A stretch of DNA of 64,000 nt from JBBRBB01 sp963830175 (GCA_963830175.1 CAWHKV010000002.1:806001-870000), one strand, 5' to 3'. Counted from the first letter of the stretch, positions 45,779 to 55,888 are shown. Notes: generated from the letters alone by a model not told the origin. Numbers and translations: made by a program.

Positions 45779-46195
45779 ATGAGCAATACAACTTTTACCA
45801 TGGTGAAGCCTGATGCTACAGGCAAAGGATATACAGGTGCTATTATTGACCGGATTTTACAGGCTGGTTTTACAATTAAGGCGTTGAAATGGACACGTTT
45901 AACCAAAGAACAGGCAGGTGAATTTTATGCTATTCATAAAGAAAGACCCTTTTATAGTGAGCTGGTTGATTTTATGAGTAGTGGTTGCATTATAGCTGCT
46001 ATTCTTGAAAAGGAAAATGCTGTGGCTGATTTTCGTAAACTGATTGGTGCAACAGATCCTTCAAAAGCAGATGCAGGTACCATTAGAAAAGACTTTGCCG
46101 CATCCGTTGGTGAGAATGCCGTACATGGCAGCGACAGCGATGAGAATGCGCAGGTTGAGGGCAGCTTTTTCTTCTCTTCTCTGGAGAGGTTTTAA
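45779..46195 (+). CDS. ndk: Nucleoside-diphosphate kinase
   Basis: Transfers the gamma-phosphate from ATP to NDPs; 138 residues from ATG 45779, with conserved N-terminus TFTMVKPDATGKGYTGAIIDRIL. The open frame starts slightly earlier but that extension is not conserved. The phosphorylated His lies in NAVHGSDSDENA, near residue 117. FYAIHKERPFYSELVDFMSSG near 50-70 is typical of the family. The promoter box at 45753-45760 also supports this start. The aminotransferase follows 65 bases later. Confidence 0.97.
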   Translation: MSNTTFTMVKPDATGKGYTGAIIDRILQAGFTIKALKWTRLTKEQAGEFYAIHKERPFYSELVDFMSSGCIIAAILEKENAVADFRKLIGATDPSKADAGTIRKDFAASVGENAVHGSDSDENAQVEGSFFFSSLERF

Positions 46196-46260
46196 TAAAT
46201 TTCTCCGGATTGCTGCTAAATGTGAAATAAAATAAAAATCACCTTTAAAGTCAATTTTTA

Positions 46261-47451
46261 ATGCAATTATCATCCCTACTTCAACGGTTCAGTGAACCTG
46301 AAACTTTAAAAATGGCCAAACTCGGCCGTGAACTTCGTGCCAAAGGAATTGATGTAATAGATCTTAGTTTGGGCGAACCCGATTTTGATACCCCTGAACA
46401 CATTAAAGCGGCAGCTATACAGGCAGTAAAGGATAACTGGAGCCACTATACCCCCGTATCTGGCTTTGCTGACCTGAGGCAGGCAGTTTGTACAAAATTT
46501 AAAAGGGACAATAACCTTGATTATGCCCCCGAAAATATTATTGTATCTACCGGAGCCAAGCAAAGTTTAGCCAATATAATTTTTGCCCTGATTGATGATG
46601 GCGATGAAATGATCATCCCAATTCCATATTGGGTAACCTATTCTGAACTGGTTAAAATGGCAAGGGGTAAGGTTGTAGAAATTAAATCTTCCATTGAAAG
46701 CAAATTTAAAATAACACCAGAGCAGCTTGAAGCCGCTATCACTCCTAAAACAAAAGCTTTTTTGTTTTCTTCACCCTGTAATCCATCTGGTGCCGTTTAC
46801 AGTAAAGAGGAATTGAAGGCGCTGGCCGATGTGTTTGCAAAGCATCCTGATGTATTTATTATTTCTGATGAGATTTATGAATACATAAATTTTGTAGGCA
46901 AGCATGAGAGTATTGCACAGTTTGATAATATTAAAGACCGCGTAATTGTGGTTAATGGTTTAAGCAAGGGTTTTGCCATGACAGGCTGGAGATTAGGTTT
47001 TCTTGCAGCGGATAAACAAATTGTTGCAGCCTGCGAAAAACTGCAGGGGCAATTTACCAGCGGAACGAATGCTGTTACACAAAAGGCTGCAGTTGTTGCA
47101 TTAACCGCAGATCTTGCACCGTCTTTTGAAATGGTGAAAGCGTTTACAGAAAGAAGGAAACGTGTTATGGAGCTGGTGGGAGAAATACCGGGCTTAAAAT
47201 GCTTTGAACCTGAAGGCGCTTTTTATATTTTCCCTGATGTTTCTTCGTACTATGGTAAATCGAATGGCGATATTAAAATTAATAATGCCAATGACCTGTG
47301 CATGTATCTTCTAAATACTGCGCACACTTCTTCAGTAATGGGAGATGCTTTTGGAGAACCTGCCTGTGTTCGATTTTCTTTTGCTAACAGCCTTCCCAAT
47401 ATTGAAAAAGGATGGGCCAGAATAAAAGAAGCCTTAGCAAAACTTTCTTAG
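46261..47451 (+). CDS. Aspartate/aromatic-type aminotransferase, class I
   Basis: PLP aminotransferase of subgroup Ib-gamma, 396 residues, most likely aspartate aminotransferase interconverting aspartate and oxaloacetate. Conserved parts: DVIDLSLGEPDFDTPEHIKAAA near 35-56, STGAKQSLANIIFALIDDGDEMIIPIPYWVTYSELVKMARGKVVEI, SPCNPSGAVYSKEELKAL, the PLP lysine in SKGFAMTGWRLGF near 237, and CVRFSFANSL near 377. The specific amino-group partner is inferred from family. A strong terminator follows directly. Confidence 0.92.
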   Translation: MQLSSLLQRFSEPETLKMAKLGRELRAKGIDVIDLSLGEPDFDTPEHIKAAAIQAVKDNWSHYTPVSGFADLRQAVCTKFKRDNNLDYAPENIIVSTGAKQSLANIIFALIDDGDEMIIPIPYWVTYSELVKMARGKVVEIKSSIESKFKITPEQLEAAITPKTKAFLFSSPCNPSGAVYSKEELKALADVFAKHPDVFIISDEIYEYINFVGKHESIAQFDNIKDRVIVVNGLSKGFAMTGWRLGFLAADKQIVAACEKLQGQFTSGTNAVTQKAAVVALTADLAPSFEMVKAFTERRKRVMELVGEIPGLKCFEPEGAFYIFPDVSSYYGKSNGDIKINNANDLCMYLLNTAHTSSVMGDAFGEPACVRFSFANSLPNIEKGWARIKEALAKLS

Positions 47452-47475
47452 AAAGAATATATTTTTCTTATATAA

Positions 47476-47504
47476 AACGCACCTGGTGAGGGTGCGTTTT
47501 TTTT
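47476..47504 (+). terminator. Intrinsic terminator after the aminotransferase
   Basis: AACGCACC pairs with GGTGCGTT across a 7-base loop and runs into eight T residues. Confidence 0.88.
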
Positions 47505-47697
47505 GTGTTGGTATCTTTAGTTCTACTCCTCTAAAGAGTTACTATTTCCTTTCCACGATAAAGTAATTTTGAATGGATTCAACCTGCAAGCGCACCTTCG
47601 TACAAGCTGCTAATATTTTTTGAATTCTTATATAGTTTTAATAACAGGGATCCCTTAAATCAACCCTCTTAATTTCCATAGCCACCCCCCACTTTGT

Positions 47698-50600
47698 ATG
47701 AAATTTTTTATATGGCTTTCTTTGTTAATTACACTACATAATTATTGCATTGCGCAAGAAGAACCGCTATGTAATGAAAATATTTGTTATCAGGATGAGC
47801 CTTGCTATACGTCCTCAGCTATAGACAGCCAATCCTACGTTTATTCAACTGTGAACAATGTTTATGGTAATGGCAATGTATCCATTCAATTATATATAAC
47901 TGTTTATTCTGCCTGTGTCTTACCACGTAATTTGACTGAAAATTCGTTGCCGGCAGCATGTGCTTCATGTGCAAAGCCATTTATGTTATTAATGCATGGT
48001 GGCAGCATGCGGGTAGGTTGCAGGTTTGATAATGATGAAAAATGCCGAGAATTTGCAAGGCGTGGATATGTCGCAGCTTCAATTGCTTATAGATTAGGCT
48101 GGGTAAAGGGAGATGAGAAGGTCGCATGTGATCCCTCCTTTTGTGCATCCCCTGAAAAACGTTGCGCCGCACTACTTGACGACAGTTGCCAGGCTAAATA
48201 TAAAGATTCACTATATTTTGCTTTTTACCGTGGGGTTCAGGATGCGCACGCAGCAATGAGATTTGTGTCCCATTTTTCAAAACAATTTGGTGTAAATCCC
48301 AATTATTTTTATGCAGGTGGGTATAGTGCCGGTGGTAAGCTTGCCATTGACCTAACGTATATAAGTCAGGAGGAATCCAATATAATAGTTCCTGCTGCCC
48401 CTGCTATATTGGGCAACTTAAATAATTACGGCAATAGTTATACCGATAAGTTTATCATTAAAGGAATCTTTAATAATTGGGGTGGTATAACTGACACTGC
48501 GTGGATTGATGGAAACGACAATGCTGTTCCAGTATTCTCTGTACATGGCATCGATGACAGGGTGGTACCTTTTATAAAGGGGCCACCAGTTCTTGGATGC
48601 AATAAAGATATTTATGGTTCCCTAATGGGGAGTGATCTTATATACCGAAGAATTACCAACAAATACAAAACAGTGCCAATGGAGGTGCTGGCTGCATATG
48701 GAGGTCATGGAATTTTTCAAGGAAAACCCAAAGACCTTAAAGTGCTTTATACTTTGCGCAAAGCTATATGCTTTTTTAACCGGGCAAGAAATGGTGATAC
48801 AAGCCATATATATACAAGGATTGACAAAGATGAGTCTATAATAACTTTGGCCGAACTTGAGGCTACTTCATCCGTAATTTGTACTTCAAATGTTTGTGTG
48901 CCCCCTACTATTAATTTTACGATTAGTAATGAAGGTTGTGCTGAACTGCAAACTGGATCAATAAATGTTTTTGATAATCCATATGATTCAGTAAAATACA
49001 ATTGGACTGGTCCAAATGATTTTGTTTCTACTCAGCCCAATATTAATAAACTTTCCTTTGGAAATTATCATTTGCATGCCATCAACAGAAAAGGATGTGT
49101 TTATGATACCACAATAAATATTTCTGAAGCAATACTTCCCGTTCCACAAATAAATAAACAATCCCAGGGTGCTGCCTGCACAGGAGATAGCGTATTGTTG
49201 TCTGCCACACCAGGATTTTCACATTATAAGTGGAATACGGGTGACACTTTATCTAATATTTACGCCAAATCAAATGGAATTTACTTCGTTTCCGTTGTGG
49301 ATTATAATAATTGCCAAACCTCATCCCCAAATTTTAACCTGCAAACCATTTCGGAACAAACCACTTACTACCTCGATGCTGATAAAGATGGATATGGAGA
49401 TAACACACAATCAACACTTTCCTGCACACAGCCTGAAGGCTATGTACCAGATAACACAGATTGTGATGATACACAGGCAACGGTTTATCCCGGAGCTCCT
49501 GAGCTGTGCGATGGATTAGACAATGATTGCAATGGCGAAGTGGATGAAGGAGTAAAAACCACTTACTACCTCGATGCTGATAAAGATGGATATGGAGATA
49601 ACACACAATCAACACTTTCCTGCACACAGCCTGAAGGCTATGTACCAGATAACACAGATTGTGATGATACACAGGCAACGGTTTATCCCGGAGCCCCTGA
49701 GCTGTGCGATGGATTAGACAATGATTGCAATGGCGAAGTGGATGAAGGAGTAAAAACCACTTACTACCTCGATGCTGATAAAGATGGATATGGGGATAAC
49801 ACACAATCAACACTTTCCTGCACACAGCCTGAAGGCTATGTACCAGATAACACAGATTGTGATGATACACAGGCAACGGTTTATCCCGGAGCTCCTGAGC
49901 TGTGCGATGGATTAGACAATGATTGCAATGGCGAAGTGGATGAAGGAGTAAAAACCACTTACTACCTCGATGCTGATAAAGATGGATATGGAGATAACAC
50001 ACAATCAACACTTTCCTGCACACAGCCTGAAGGCTATGTACCAGATAACACAGATTGTGATGATACACAGGCAACGGTTTATCCCGGAGCTCCTGAGCTG
50101 TGCGATGGATTAGACAATGATTGCAATGGCGAAGTGGATGAAGGAGTAAAAACCACTTACTACCTCGATGCTGATAAAGATGGATATGGAGATAACACAC
50201 AATCAACACTTTCCTGCACACAGCCTGAAGGCTATGTACCAGATAACACAGATTGTGATGATACACAGGCAACGGTTTATCCCGGAGCTCCTGAGCTGTG
50301 CGATGGATTAGACAATGATTGCAATGGCGAAGTGGATGAAGGAGTAAAAACCACTTACTACCTCGATGCTGATAAAGATGGATATGGAGATAACACACAA
50401 TCAACACTTTCCTGCACACAGCCTGAAGGCTATGTACCAGATAACACAGATTGTGATGATACACAGGCAACGGTTTATCCCGGAGCTCCTGAGCTGTGCG
50501 ATGGATTAGACAATGATTGCAATGGCGAAGTGGATGAAGGAGTAAAAACCACTTACTACCTCGATGCTGATAAAGATGGATATGGAGATAACACACAATC

Positions 50601-52665
50601 AACACTTTCCTGCACACAGCCTGAAGGCTATGTACCAGATAACACAGATTGTGATGATACACAGGCAACGGTTTATCCCGGAGCTCCTGAGCTGTGCGAT
50701 GGATTAGACAATGATTGCAATGGCGAAGTGGATGAAGGAGTAAAAACCACTTACTACCTCGATGCTGATAAAGATGGATATGGAGATAACACACAATCAA
50801 CACTTTCCTGCACACAGCCTGAAGGCTATGTACCAGATAACACAGATTGTGATGATACACAGGCAACGGTTTATCCCGGAGCTCCTGAGCTGTGCGATGG
50901 ATTAGACAATGATTGCAATGGCGAAGTGGATGAAGGAGTAAAAACCACTTACTACCTGGATGCCGATAAAGATGGATATGGAGATCCTGCAATATTTATA
51001 ATGGCATGTTCAGCTCCTGAAGGCTATGTTTTGAATAATCTTGATTGTAAGGATAATAATAAAAATATACATCCCGGAGCCCCAGAGGTATGTGATGGGT
51101 TAGATAATGATTGTAATGGTCAAATTGACGAAGGTGTAAAAACAACATTCTATCGGGATGCCGATGGTGATGGATATGGCAATACATCAATAACAAAAAG
51201 TGCCTGTTCTGCACCATCAGGTTATGTAAGTAAAAATGGGGATTGCAACGATAATAATGCAACGGTTTATCCCGGTGCACCTGAGTTTTGTGACGGTTTA
51301 GATAACAATTGCAATGGTCAAATTGATGAAGGTGTAAAAACAACATTCTACCGGGATGCCGATGGTGATAGTTATGGCAATACTTTAATAACAAAAAGTG
51401 CCTGTTCTGCACCATCAGGTTATGTAAGTAAAAATGGGGATTGCAACGATAATAATTCAACGGTTTATCCCGGTGCACCTGAGTTGTGTGATGGTTTAGA
51501 TAACAATTGCAATGGTCAAATTGACGAGGGTGTAAAAACTACATTTTATCGTGATGTAGATGGTGATGGTTATGGCAATACTTTAATAACAAAAAGTGCC
51601 TGTTCCGCTCCTGCCGGTTACGTGAGCAAGAATGGTGATTGTAATGATAATAATGCATCAATCAATCCCGGCGCTCCTGAGATATGTGACGGGATAGATA
51701 ATAATTGTAATGGAAAGGTTGATGAAGGCGTAATAAAAACTTTTTATAAAGACGGCGATAACGATGGCTTTGGCGATCCATTACTAACCACCACATCTTG
51801 TAGTCAGCCTATAGGCTATGTTACTAACAATTCAGACTGCAATGATAATAATGCAGCTGTGTACCCGGATGCGGTTGAAATATGCGATGGACTTGACAAT
51901 AATTGTAATGGACAAATTGATGAAGGTGTTTTGATCACCTTTTATAAGGATGCTGATAATGATGGTTTTGGAAACCCGGCAATTTCAAAAAGTGCGTGTT
52001 CCGCACCTGTTGGCTATGTAAATAATAATCTGGATTGCAACGATAATAAATCAAGCATAAATCCGAACGTTATTGAAAATTGTTCTAATGGTATAGATGA
52101 TAATTGTAACGGACTTATAGATGAAACCAAACCAGAGGCCATTATAACGGCTGCCGGCAGTCTGGACATTTGCTCTACCGGTTCTGTTTTATTGAAAGCT
52201 AATGTAGGTTCAGGCTATAATTACCAATGGAAGAGAAACAATACAAATATTTTAAATGCTACGGCAAGTACTTTTAATGCAAAATTGGTTGGATTTTACA
52301 GGGTAATTGTTACAAAACCGGATGGCTGTACTAAGACATCTGATGTAGTAAATGTGGTAAATGGTTGTGCACGCAGTACTGCTGAAAATATTACGGTAGA
52401 AAAGACGGCGTCCCCTATATCTGATCTCGTAATTTATCCCAACCCATCCGATGGAAATATAACTATAGCATATAATGCCGCAAAGAGTGCTGGTTCAGAA
52501 ATTTTAATTTATTCAGTTGCGGGCAAAATATTATTTAAAGAAAAAGTAAATATTTTGAAAGGAAGCAACCAATGGAAATTGAAACTTTATCAATTAATTG
52601 CAGGTAGTTATTTTCTTGAACTAAGCAATACAGGGAAAATAAAACAATTTAATATAGGAAAATAG
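47698..52665 (+). CDS. T9SS-secreted esterase-like protein with 14 MopE-type repeats
   Basis: A 1655-residue multidomain secreted protein. The signal peptide is about 1-19. Residues about 45-365 are an alpha/beta hydrolase resembling carboxyl- or feruloyl esterases, with an MHGGS oxyanion motif at 99-103, nucleophile Ser210 in GGYSAGG, a probable acid at Asp286/287 and His337 in YGGHGIF. Residues about 395-550 are SprB-like and Ig-like beta domains. Residues 555-1478 are fourteen 66-residue repeats of the metal-binding MopE type, each with DADxDGYGD, DCxD and CDGLDNDCNGxVDEG. Another Ig-like domain (about 1480-1560) and a T9SS type A sorting domain (VIYPNPSDGNITI...) end the protein. Probably surface-anchored; ligands of the repeats are likely Ca2+ or Cu (family knowledge). 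Esterase substrate is unknown. Confidence 0.88.
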   Translation: MKFFIWLSLLITLHNYCIAQEEPLCNENICYQDEPCYTSSAIDSQSYVYSTVNNVYGNGNVSIQLYITVYSACVLPRNLTENSLPAACASCAKPFMLLMHGGSMRVGCRFDNDEKCREFARRGYVAASIAYRLGWVKGDEKVACDPSFCASPEKRCAALLDDSCQAKYKDSLYFAFYRGVQDAHAAMRFVSHFSKQFGVNPNYFYAGGYSAGGKLAIDLTYISQEESNIIVPAAPAILGNLNNYGNSYTDKFIIKGIFNNWGGITDTAWIDGNDNAVPVFSVHGIDDRVVPFIKGPPVLGCNKDIYGSLMGSDLIYRRITNKYKTVPMEVLAAYGGHGIFQGKPKDLKVLYTLRKAICFFNRARNGDTSHIYTRIDKDESIITLAELEATSSVICTSNVCVPPTINFTISNEGCAELQTGSINVFDNPYDSVKYNWTGPNDFVSTQPNINKLSFGNYHLHAINRKGCVYDTTINISEAILPVPQINKQSQGAACTGDSVLLSATPGFSHYKWNTGDTLSNIYAKSNGIYFVSVVDYNNCQTSSPNFNLQTISEQTTYYLDADKDGYGDNTQSTLSCTQPEGYVPDNTDCDDTQATVYPGAPELCDGLDNDCNGEVDEGVKTTYYLDADKDGYGDNTQSTLSCTQPEGYVPDNTDCDDTQATVYPGAPELCDGLDNDCNGEVDEGVKTTYYLDADKDGYGDNTQSTLSCTQPEGYVPDNTDCDDTQATVYPGAPELCDGLDNDCNGEVDEGVKTTYYLDADKDGYGDNTQSTLSCTQPEGYVPDNTDCDDTQATVYPGAPELCDGLDNDCNGEVDEGVKTTYYLDADKDGYGDNTQSTLSCTQPEGYVPDNTDCDDTQATVYPGAPELCDGLDNDCNGEVDEGVKTTYYLDADKDGYGDNTQSTLSCTQPEGYVPDNTDCDDTQATVYPGAPELCDGLDNDCNGEVDEGVKTTYYLDADKDGYGDNTQSTLSCTQPEGYVPDNTDCDDTQATVYPGAPELCDGLDNDCNGEVDEGVKTTYYLDADKDGYGDNTQSTLSCTQPEGYVPDNTDCDDTQATVYPGAPELCDGLDNDCNGEVDEGVKTTYYLDADKDGYGDPAIFIMACSAPEGYVLNNLDCKDNNKNIHPGAPEVCDGLDNDCNGQIDEGVKTTFYRDADGDGYGNTSITKSACSAPSGYVSKNGDCNDNNATVYPGAPEFCDGLDNNCNGQIDEGVKTTFYRDADGDSYGNTLITKSACSAPSGYVSKNGDCNDNNSTVYPGAPELCDGLDNNCNGQIDEGVKTTFYRDVDGDGYGNTLITKSACSAPAGYVSKNGDCNDNNASINPGAPEICDGIDNNCNGKVDEGVIKTFYKDGDNDGFGDPLLTTTSCSQPIGYVTNNSDCNDNNAAVYPDAVEICDGLDNNCNGQIDEGVLITFYKDADNDGFGNPAISKSACSAPVGYVNNNLDCNDNKSSINPNVIENCSNGIDDNCNGLIDETKPEAIITAAGSLDICSTGSVLLKANVGSGYNYQWKRNNTNILNATASTFNAKLVGFYRVIVTKPDGCTKTSDVVNVVNGCARSTAENITVEKTASPISDLVIYPNPSDGNITIAYNAAKSAGSEILIYSVAGKILFKEKVNILKGSNQWKLKLYQLIAGSYFLELSNTGKIKQFNIGK
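49360..52131 (+). repeat. Tandem 198-bp repeat array, 14 units
   Basis: Units start every 198 bases from 49360. The first eight (49360-50943) are virtually identical in DNA, including silent sites: only isolated changes such as GAGCCCCT for GAGCTCCT in unit 2 and TATGGGGAT for TATGGAGAT in unit 3. Units 9-14 keep length and Cys/Asp pattern but diverge strongly. All lie in frame in the 1655-residue protein. The copy count in the assembly should be treated as provisional. Confidence 0.95.
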
Positions 52666-52669
52666 GCTT

Positions 52670-54274
52670 TTAAAAATCGTGGTAGAAATTATAAATATTG
52701 GTTCGTATTCCAATTTTAAAAATAAATTCCGATTGGTCTACTATGGTTGAAGTTCTTTTACGATAAATAACATCTCCTTGTATGGAAAGCCTGTTAGCAG
52801 GGTTAAGCAGGTAACCGGCCGAAAGTTTGTTGTATGAGTATTTTGTTTTAATTCCCTGTAAAGTTTTGCTGCCAAAACGTGGTACATCTTTTTCGCCACC
52901 AAAAAGGTCTTCACCGTTGTTGTAGGGTAACCCCGGATTTTCACCGCGTATTGTATATATATTTTGCAATACGCCAAACCATTTGCCTGACGCATAATTA
53001 AACAAAGAAATAAACTCATGAAAGTTTGACCCGAAAGGATCGGTAAGTGATTGGTAGTAGTGTGTATAGTTTAGGCTGATGTTGTTACCAACACCATGGC
53101 CATAGGTATAAGGTCTTACTCCATTCCATTCAAACCGATGGGATAGACCTTGTACATTAAAAATGTCTTTATTCCAAACGCCGAGTTGCAGCGAATATTT
53201 ATTGCCATAATTCTGCTGGTGCTGCTCAAGTGATTGCTTAAAGTTTATGTCGTCTAATGCAATCTGCCCGTACACGTATCCTTTTTTGTAAAAATTAAAT
53301 TTTGCGCTCATGCCTATCATAGCATTATCCGGTGAACCTATACCAAATTCAAGCGGGCGCATAAATATTAGCGGATTTAAATACTGAACATCGAAACCGC
53401 GGTTAAAATTGGTGTCTTTAGCTATAAACGTAATATTATCAAACAACCCCACCTGCAAATTTTTAGTGGCAAAACCCAGATAATGAATAGTACTGTATTT
53501 TGGCTGTGCTTTTCCATCTACTTCGTACCAAAATTTATTGATATAGCGGTTATACAATACGTTATAGGTTAGTTTCCATAACCTCGCCTGCAACCTTACA
53601 AAGGGGCTGTTATTCGCATTATCGCTTAATAATAAACTTCGGTATCCATCCCCTAGAAATTGTTTTCCATAACCGGTAGATATCAAAAAATATTTACTCG
53701 GGGTATAGGTGAAATTGAAATTAAAATTGGTGTTGGAAAAGCGGTCATGGTTATTAACCATTGCAGCATTATCGCCAGGAATGATATTATTCCGTTCATG
53801 AATTACACTGTCAACATACAGTGGGTACTGGTTAAGATTTGCAATAACATCCAGGTTAAAAGAAAATTTATTATTAAACACGGCCTGCATTCTTGCACCA
53901 CCGGATAAGCCTGCCAGCATGTTATCTTTTTCACTTGATTTTGAAAGCGTTGCTTCGATATAAGGGTCTATTGTAAAAACACTGTTATTGCCTGAAGCTT
54001 TTACCCAGTTATTGTTTTTTAAATTTGCAAGTGAAGAAGCATCTATTCCAAAAATGCTGTCTGATACTTCATTTTTATGTATAATTCCCAATTGTTTTAA
54101 TTCAAGCCAGTTCATGGATCTAAAGCCTGAAAAAACTGATGAATCTGCTTCCATCAGTAACTCATCAAGCCGGTTTTGAACTTGCTGGTTAAGTGGTATT
54201 TGTTGTGCCTTCGCAACCGTTGCGGAACCCACTAACAACAAGCAAACGACAGAATATTTTAAATAAAATTTCAT
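52670..54274 (-). CDS. Outer-membrane beta-barrel protein, RemB/Wzi-like
   Basis: A 534-residue predicted outer-membrane barrel with signal peptide (cleavage near AKAQQ). The conserved core is ISTGYGKQFLGDGYRSLLLSDNANNSPFVRLQ near 207-238, followed by many alternating amphipathic strands and a C-terminus ending in aromatic residues (NIYNFYHDF), typical of barrels. This motif pattern is shared with gliding-motility RemB and capsule-assembly Wzi-like proteins of Bacteroidota; which role applies here is not decidable. It is a paralog of the next gene, 12 bases away, and sits convergent to the T9SS adhesin-like gene with a 4-base gap. Confidence 0.72.
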   Translation of the reverse strand: MKFYLKYSVVCLLLVGSATVAKAQQIPLNQQVQNRLDELLMEADSSVFSGFRSMNWLELKQLGIIHKNEVSDSIFGIDASSLANLKNNNWVKASGNNSVFTIDPYIEATLSKSSEKDNMLAGLSGGARMQAVFNNKFSFNLDVIANLNQYPLYVDSVIHERNNIIPGDNAAMVNNHDRFSNTNFNFNFTYTPSKYFLISTGYGKQFLGDGYRSLLLSDNANNSPFVRLQARLWKLTYNVLYNRYINKFWYEVDGKAQPKYSTIHYLGFATKNLQVGLFDNITFIAKDTNFNRGFDVQYLNPLIFMRPLEFGIGSPDNAMIGMSAKFNFYKKGYVYGQIALDDINFKQSLEQHQQNYGNKYSLQLGVWNKDIFNVQGLSHRFEWNGVRPYTYGHGVGNNISLNYTHYYQSLTDPFGSNFHEFISLFNYASGKWFGVLQNIYTIRGENPGLPYNNGEDLFGGEKDVPRFGSKTLQGIKTKYSYNKLSAGYLLNPANRLSIQGDVIYRKRTSTIVDQSEFIFKIGIRTNIYNFYHDF

Positions 54275-54286
54275 TAGTGCAGTTAA

Positions 54287-55888
54287 TTAAAAATCATAAA
54301 TAAGTTTTCTGAAGGTGGTGCGAACTCCAAAATATATATACAGGTCTTTGTACGATTCTCTTTTATTGCTTTCATTCCTGTAAACAGCACCGCCTTCTAC
54401 ACGAAGGTTTGTTTTTTTATTAATTATATAAGCAAGCTTCACATCTCCATAATACAATTTTGTATATAATCCCTGGCTGCTTTTTATGTCTGTTTCTTTG
54501 CTGTGGAGCGATAGTGGTTTAAATACATTTTGCCCAAAATTTGTTTCGGCTGTAGAGTCAGCTCCATACCTGTTGGCGAATGCCTCAGCCCTTATGTACC
54601 AACGCTTATAAGAAAAGTCACTTACAACAATGGCTTCTTTAAAGTTTGCGCCAAGGGGGTGAGCAAGAGGTTGACTATTATGTGCAAAAACGGTTGTTAC
54701 GGTATCGGTTGCATAGGTATAAGGGCGAACATTATTAAATTCACCCAAAGCATTCCAACCCTTTACACCAAAAAGATTTGTTACGCGCAAACCTACCTGG
54801 TACCCATACCTGTTTTCCCATTCTACCTTACCAAAATTATCGGCAACAAACTGGCCGTATAAGTGAACACCCTGGGCTGCAGTATATTTTACATTCAGGC
54901 CCGCCACATCATTATTGCTAACACCAGCTTTTGATTTATTGCTGTGTAAAAACATTACGGGGCTGAAAGAAGACATATTGAGTGCAATAGAGTTAGTTTC
55001 ATCTGCATAAGCCGATATAACTGAATTAAATAACCCCAATGAAAGATTTTTTGTGGGCTGATAATTGAGCAGGTAGGTTTGCCCCCATTTGCGTGGATAT
55101 CCATAAGCATAAATATTTCTGCTGGTTTCACTTATATATTGTGAATACATTACGGAATACTGAAATTTTCCGAAGGTTAGTGCCGTACGGAAATAAGGGT
55201 AAGGGGTATTATAATCAGACAAAAGTAATGAGCGATAACCATCGCCAATAAAATTGGTTCCATAACCTAAATTAAATAGGAAATGTTGATTAGGCCTATA
55301 TATAAGACTTGCTGTGGAATAACTAAAATCAAAACCCTTGCCGTCTCCAAAATTTTTAAACCGGTTTTGAAAGGGAATAATGGTATCGCGCCGAATAATG
55401 CTGTCTATGTAACCCGGAAACCTGCCCTGGTTTTCAAACAATGCGGTCTCAAAATAAAACTTGTCTCCAATGTTGCCGCTGGCTTCATACCCACGGGTAT
55501 TCATCATTAAAACCTTGCTTTTGTTATCGCCCCTTTTGCTGGTGGGTATGCCCCTTTTACCAACACCTATATATTCATCTATCACCATATCGGCGAAGAT
55601 GTTGAAATTGGGTTCCTGTACCTGAAGTAAATGTTCTTCAAAGAATTTTCTATGCAGCCACGACCGGTTGCTTTTAGTGTATAATGAATCTATGAACAAA
55701 ACCGGTTTCCACGTTGTGTGGCTTATTGTATCAGTATCGTATAACACCGAATTCTCGTTAAAACTGTTGGTGAGCCTTAACACAGGTGCCTGGGTTGAAG
55801 CATTGAATGGAAGAAAAAAGCAGGCAAAAAAACAAAAAATCAACAGCCGCAAAAACTGTTTATTGAGGGAGGTCGTTTTGTGGTGCAT
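54287..55888 (-). CDS. Outer-membrane beta-barrel protein, RemB/Wzi-like paralog
   Basis: A 533-residue paralog of the adjacent gene, same length, with signal region about 15-32. The shared core is LGYGTNFIGDGYRSLLLSDYNTPYPYFRTALTFGKFQYSVMYSQYI near 208-253, and the end is TTFRKLIYDF. An early segment reads IFADMVIDEYIGVGKRGIPTSKRGDN. Both are likely from one tandem duplication and one transcript. Upstream, 55951-55962 is a perfect 12-base palindrome (ACCTGATCAGGT), a possible regulator site. Function inferred only as outer-membrane protein; motility or capsule link by family. Confidence 0.7.
   Translation of the reverse strand: MHHKTTSLNKQFLRLLIFCFFACFFLPFNASTQAPVLRLTNSFNENSVLYDTDTISHTTWKPVLFIDSLYTKSNRSWLHRKFFEEHLLQVQEPNFNIFADMVIDEYIGVGKRGIPTSKRGDNKSKVLMMNTRGYEASGNIGDKFYFETALFENQGRFPGYIDSIIRRDTIIPFQNRFKNFGDGKGFDFSYSTASLIYRPNQHFLFNLGYGTNFIGDGYRSLLLSDYNTPYPYFRTALTFGKFQYSVMYSQYISETSRNIYAYGYPRKWGQTYLLNYQPTKNLSLGLFNSVISAYADETNSIALNMSSFSPVMFLHSNKSKAGVSNNDVAGLNVKYTAAQGVHLYGQFVADNFGKVEWENRYGYQVGLRVTNLFGVKGWNALGEFNNVRPYTYATDTVTTVFAHNSQPLAHPLGANFKEAIVVSDFSYKRWYIRAEAFANRYGADSTAETNFGQNVFKPLSLHSKETDIKSSQGLYTKLYYGDVKLAYIINKKTNLRVEGGAVYRNESNKRESYKDLYIYFGVRTTFRKLIYDF

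Noticed and set aside
49334..50992. 552-codon open frame on the minus strand through the repeat array
   Set aside because: It repeats every 66 codons because the 198-bp units are a multiple of three. The plus-strand frame has signal peptide, domains and conserved Cys/Asp pattern, so the minus frame is a shadow.
49360..52131. CRISPR array
   Set aside because: The 198-bp units are contiguous, in frame and protein-coding, without unique spacers.
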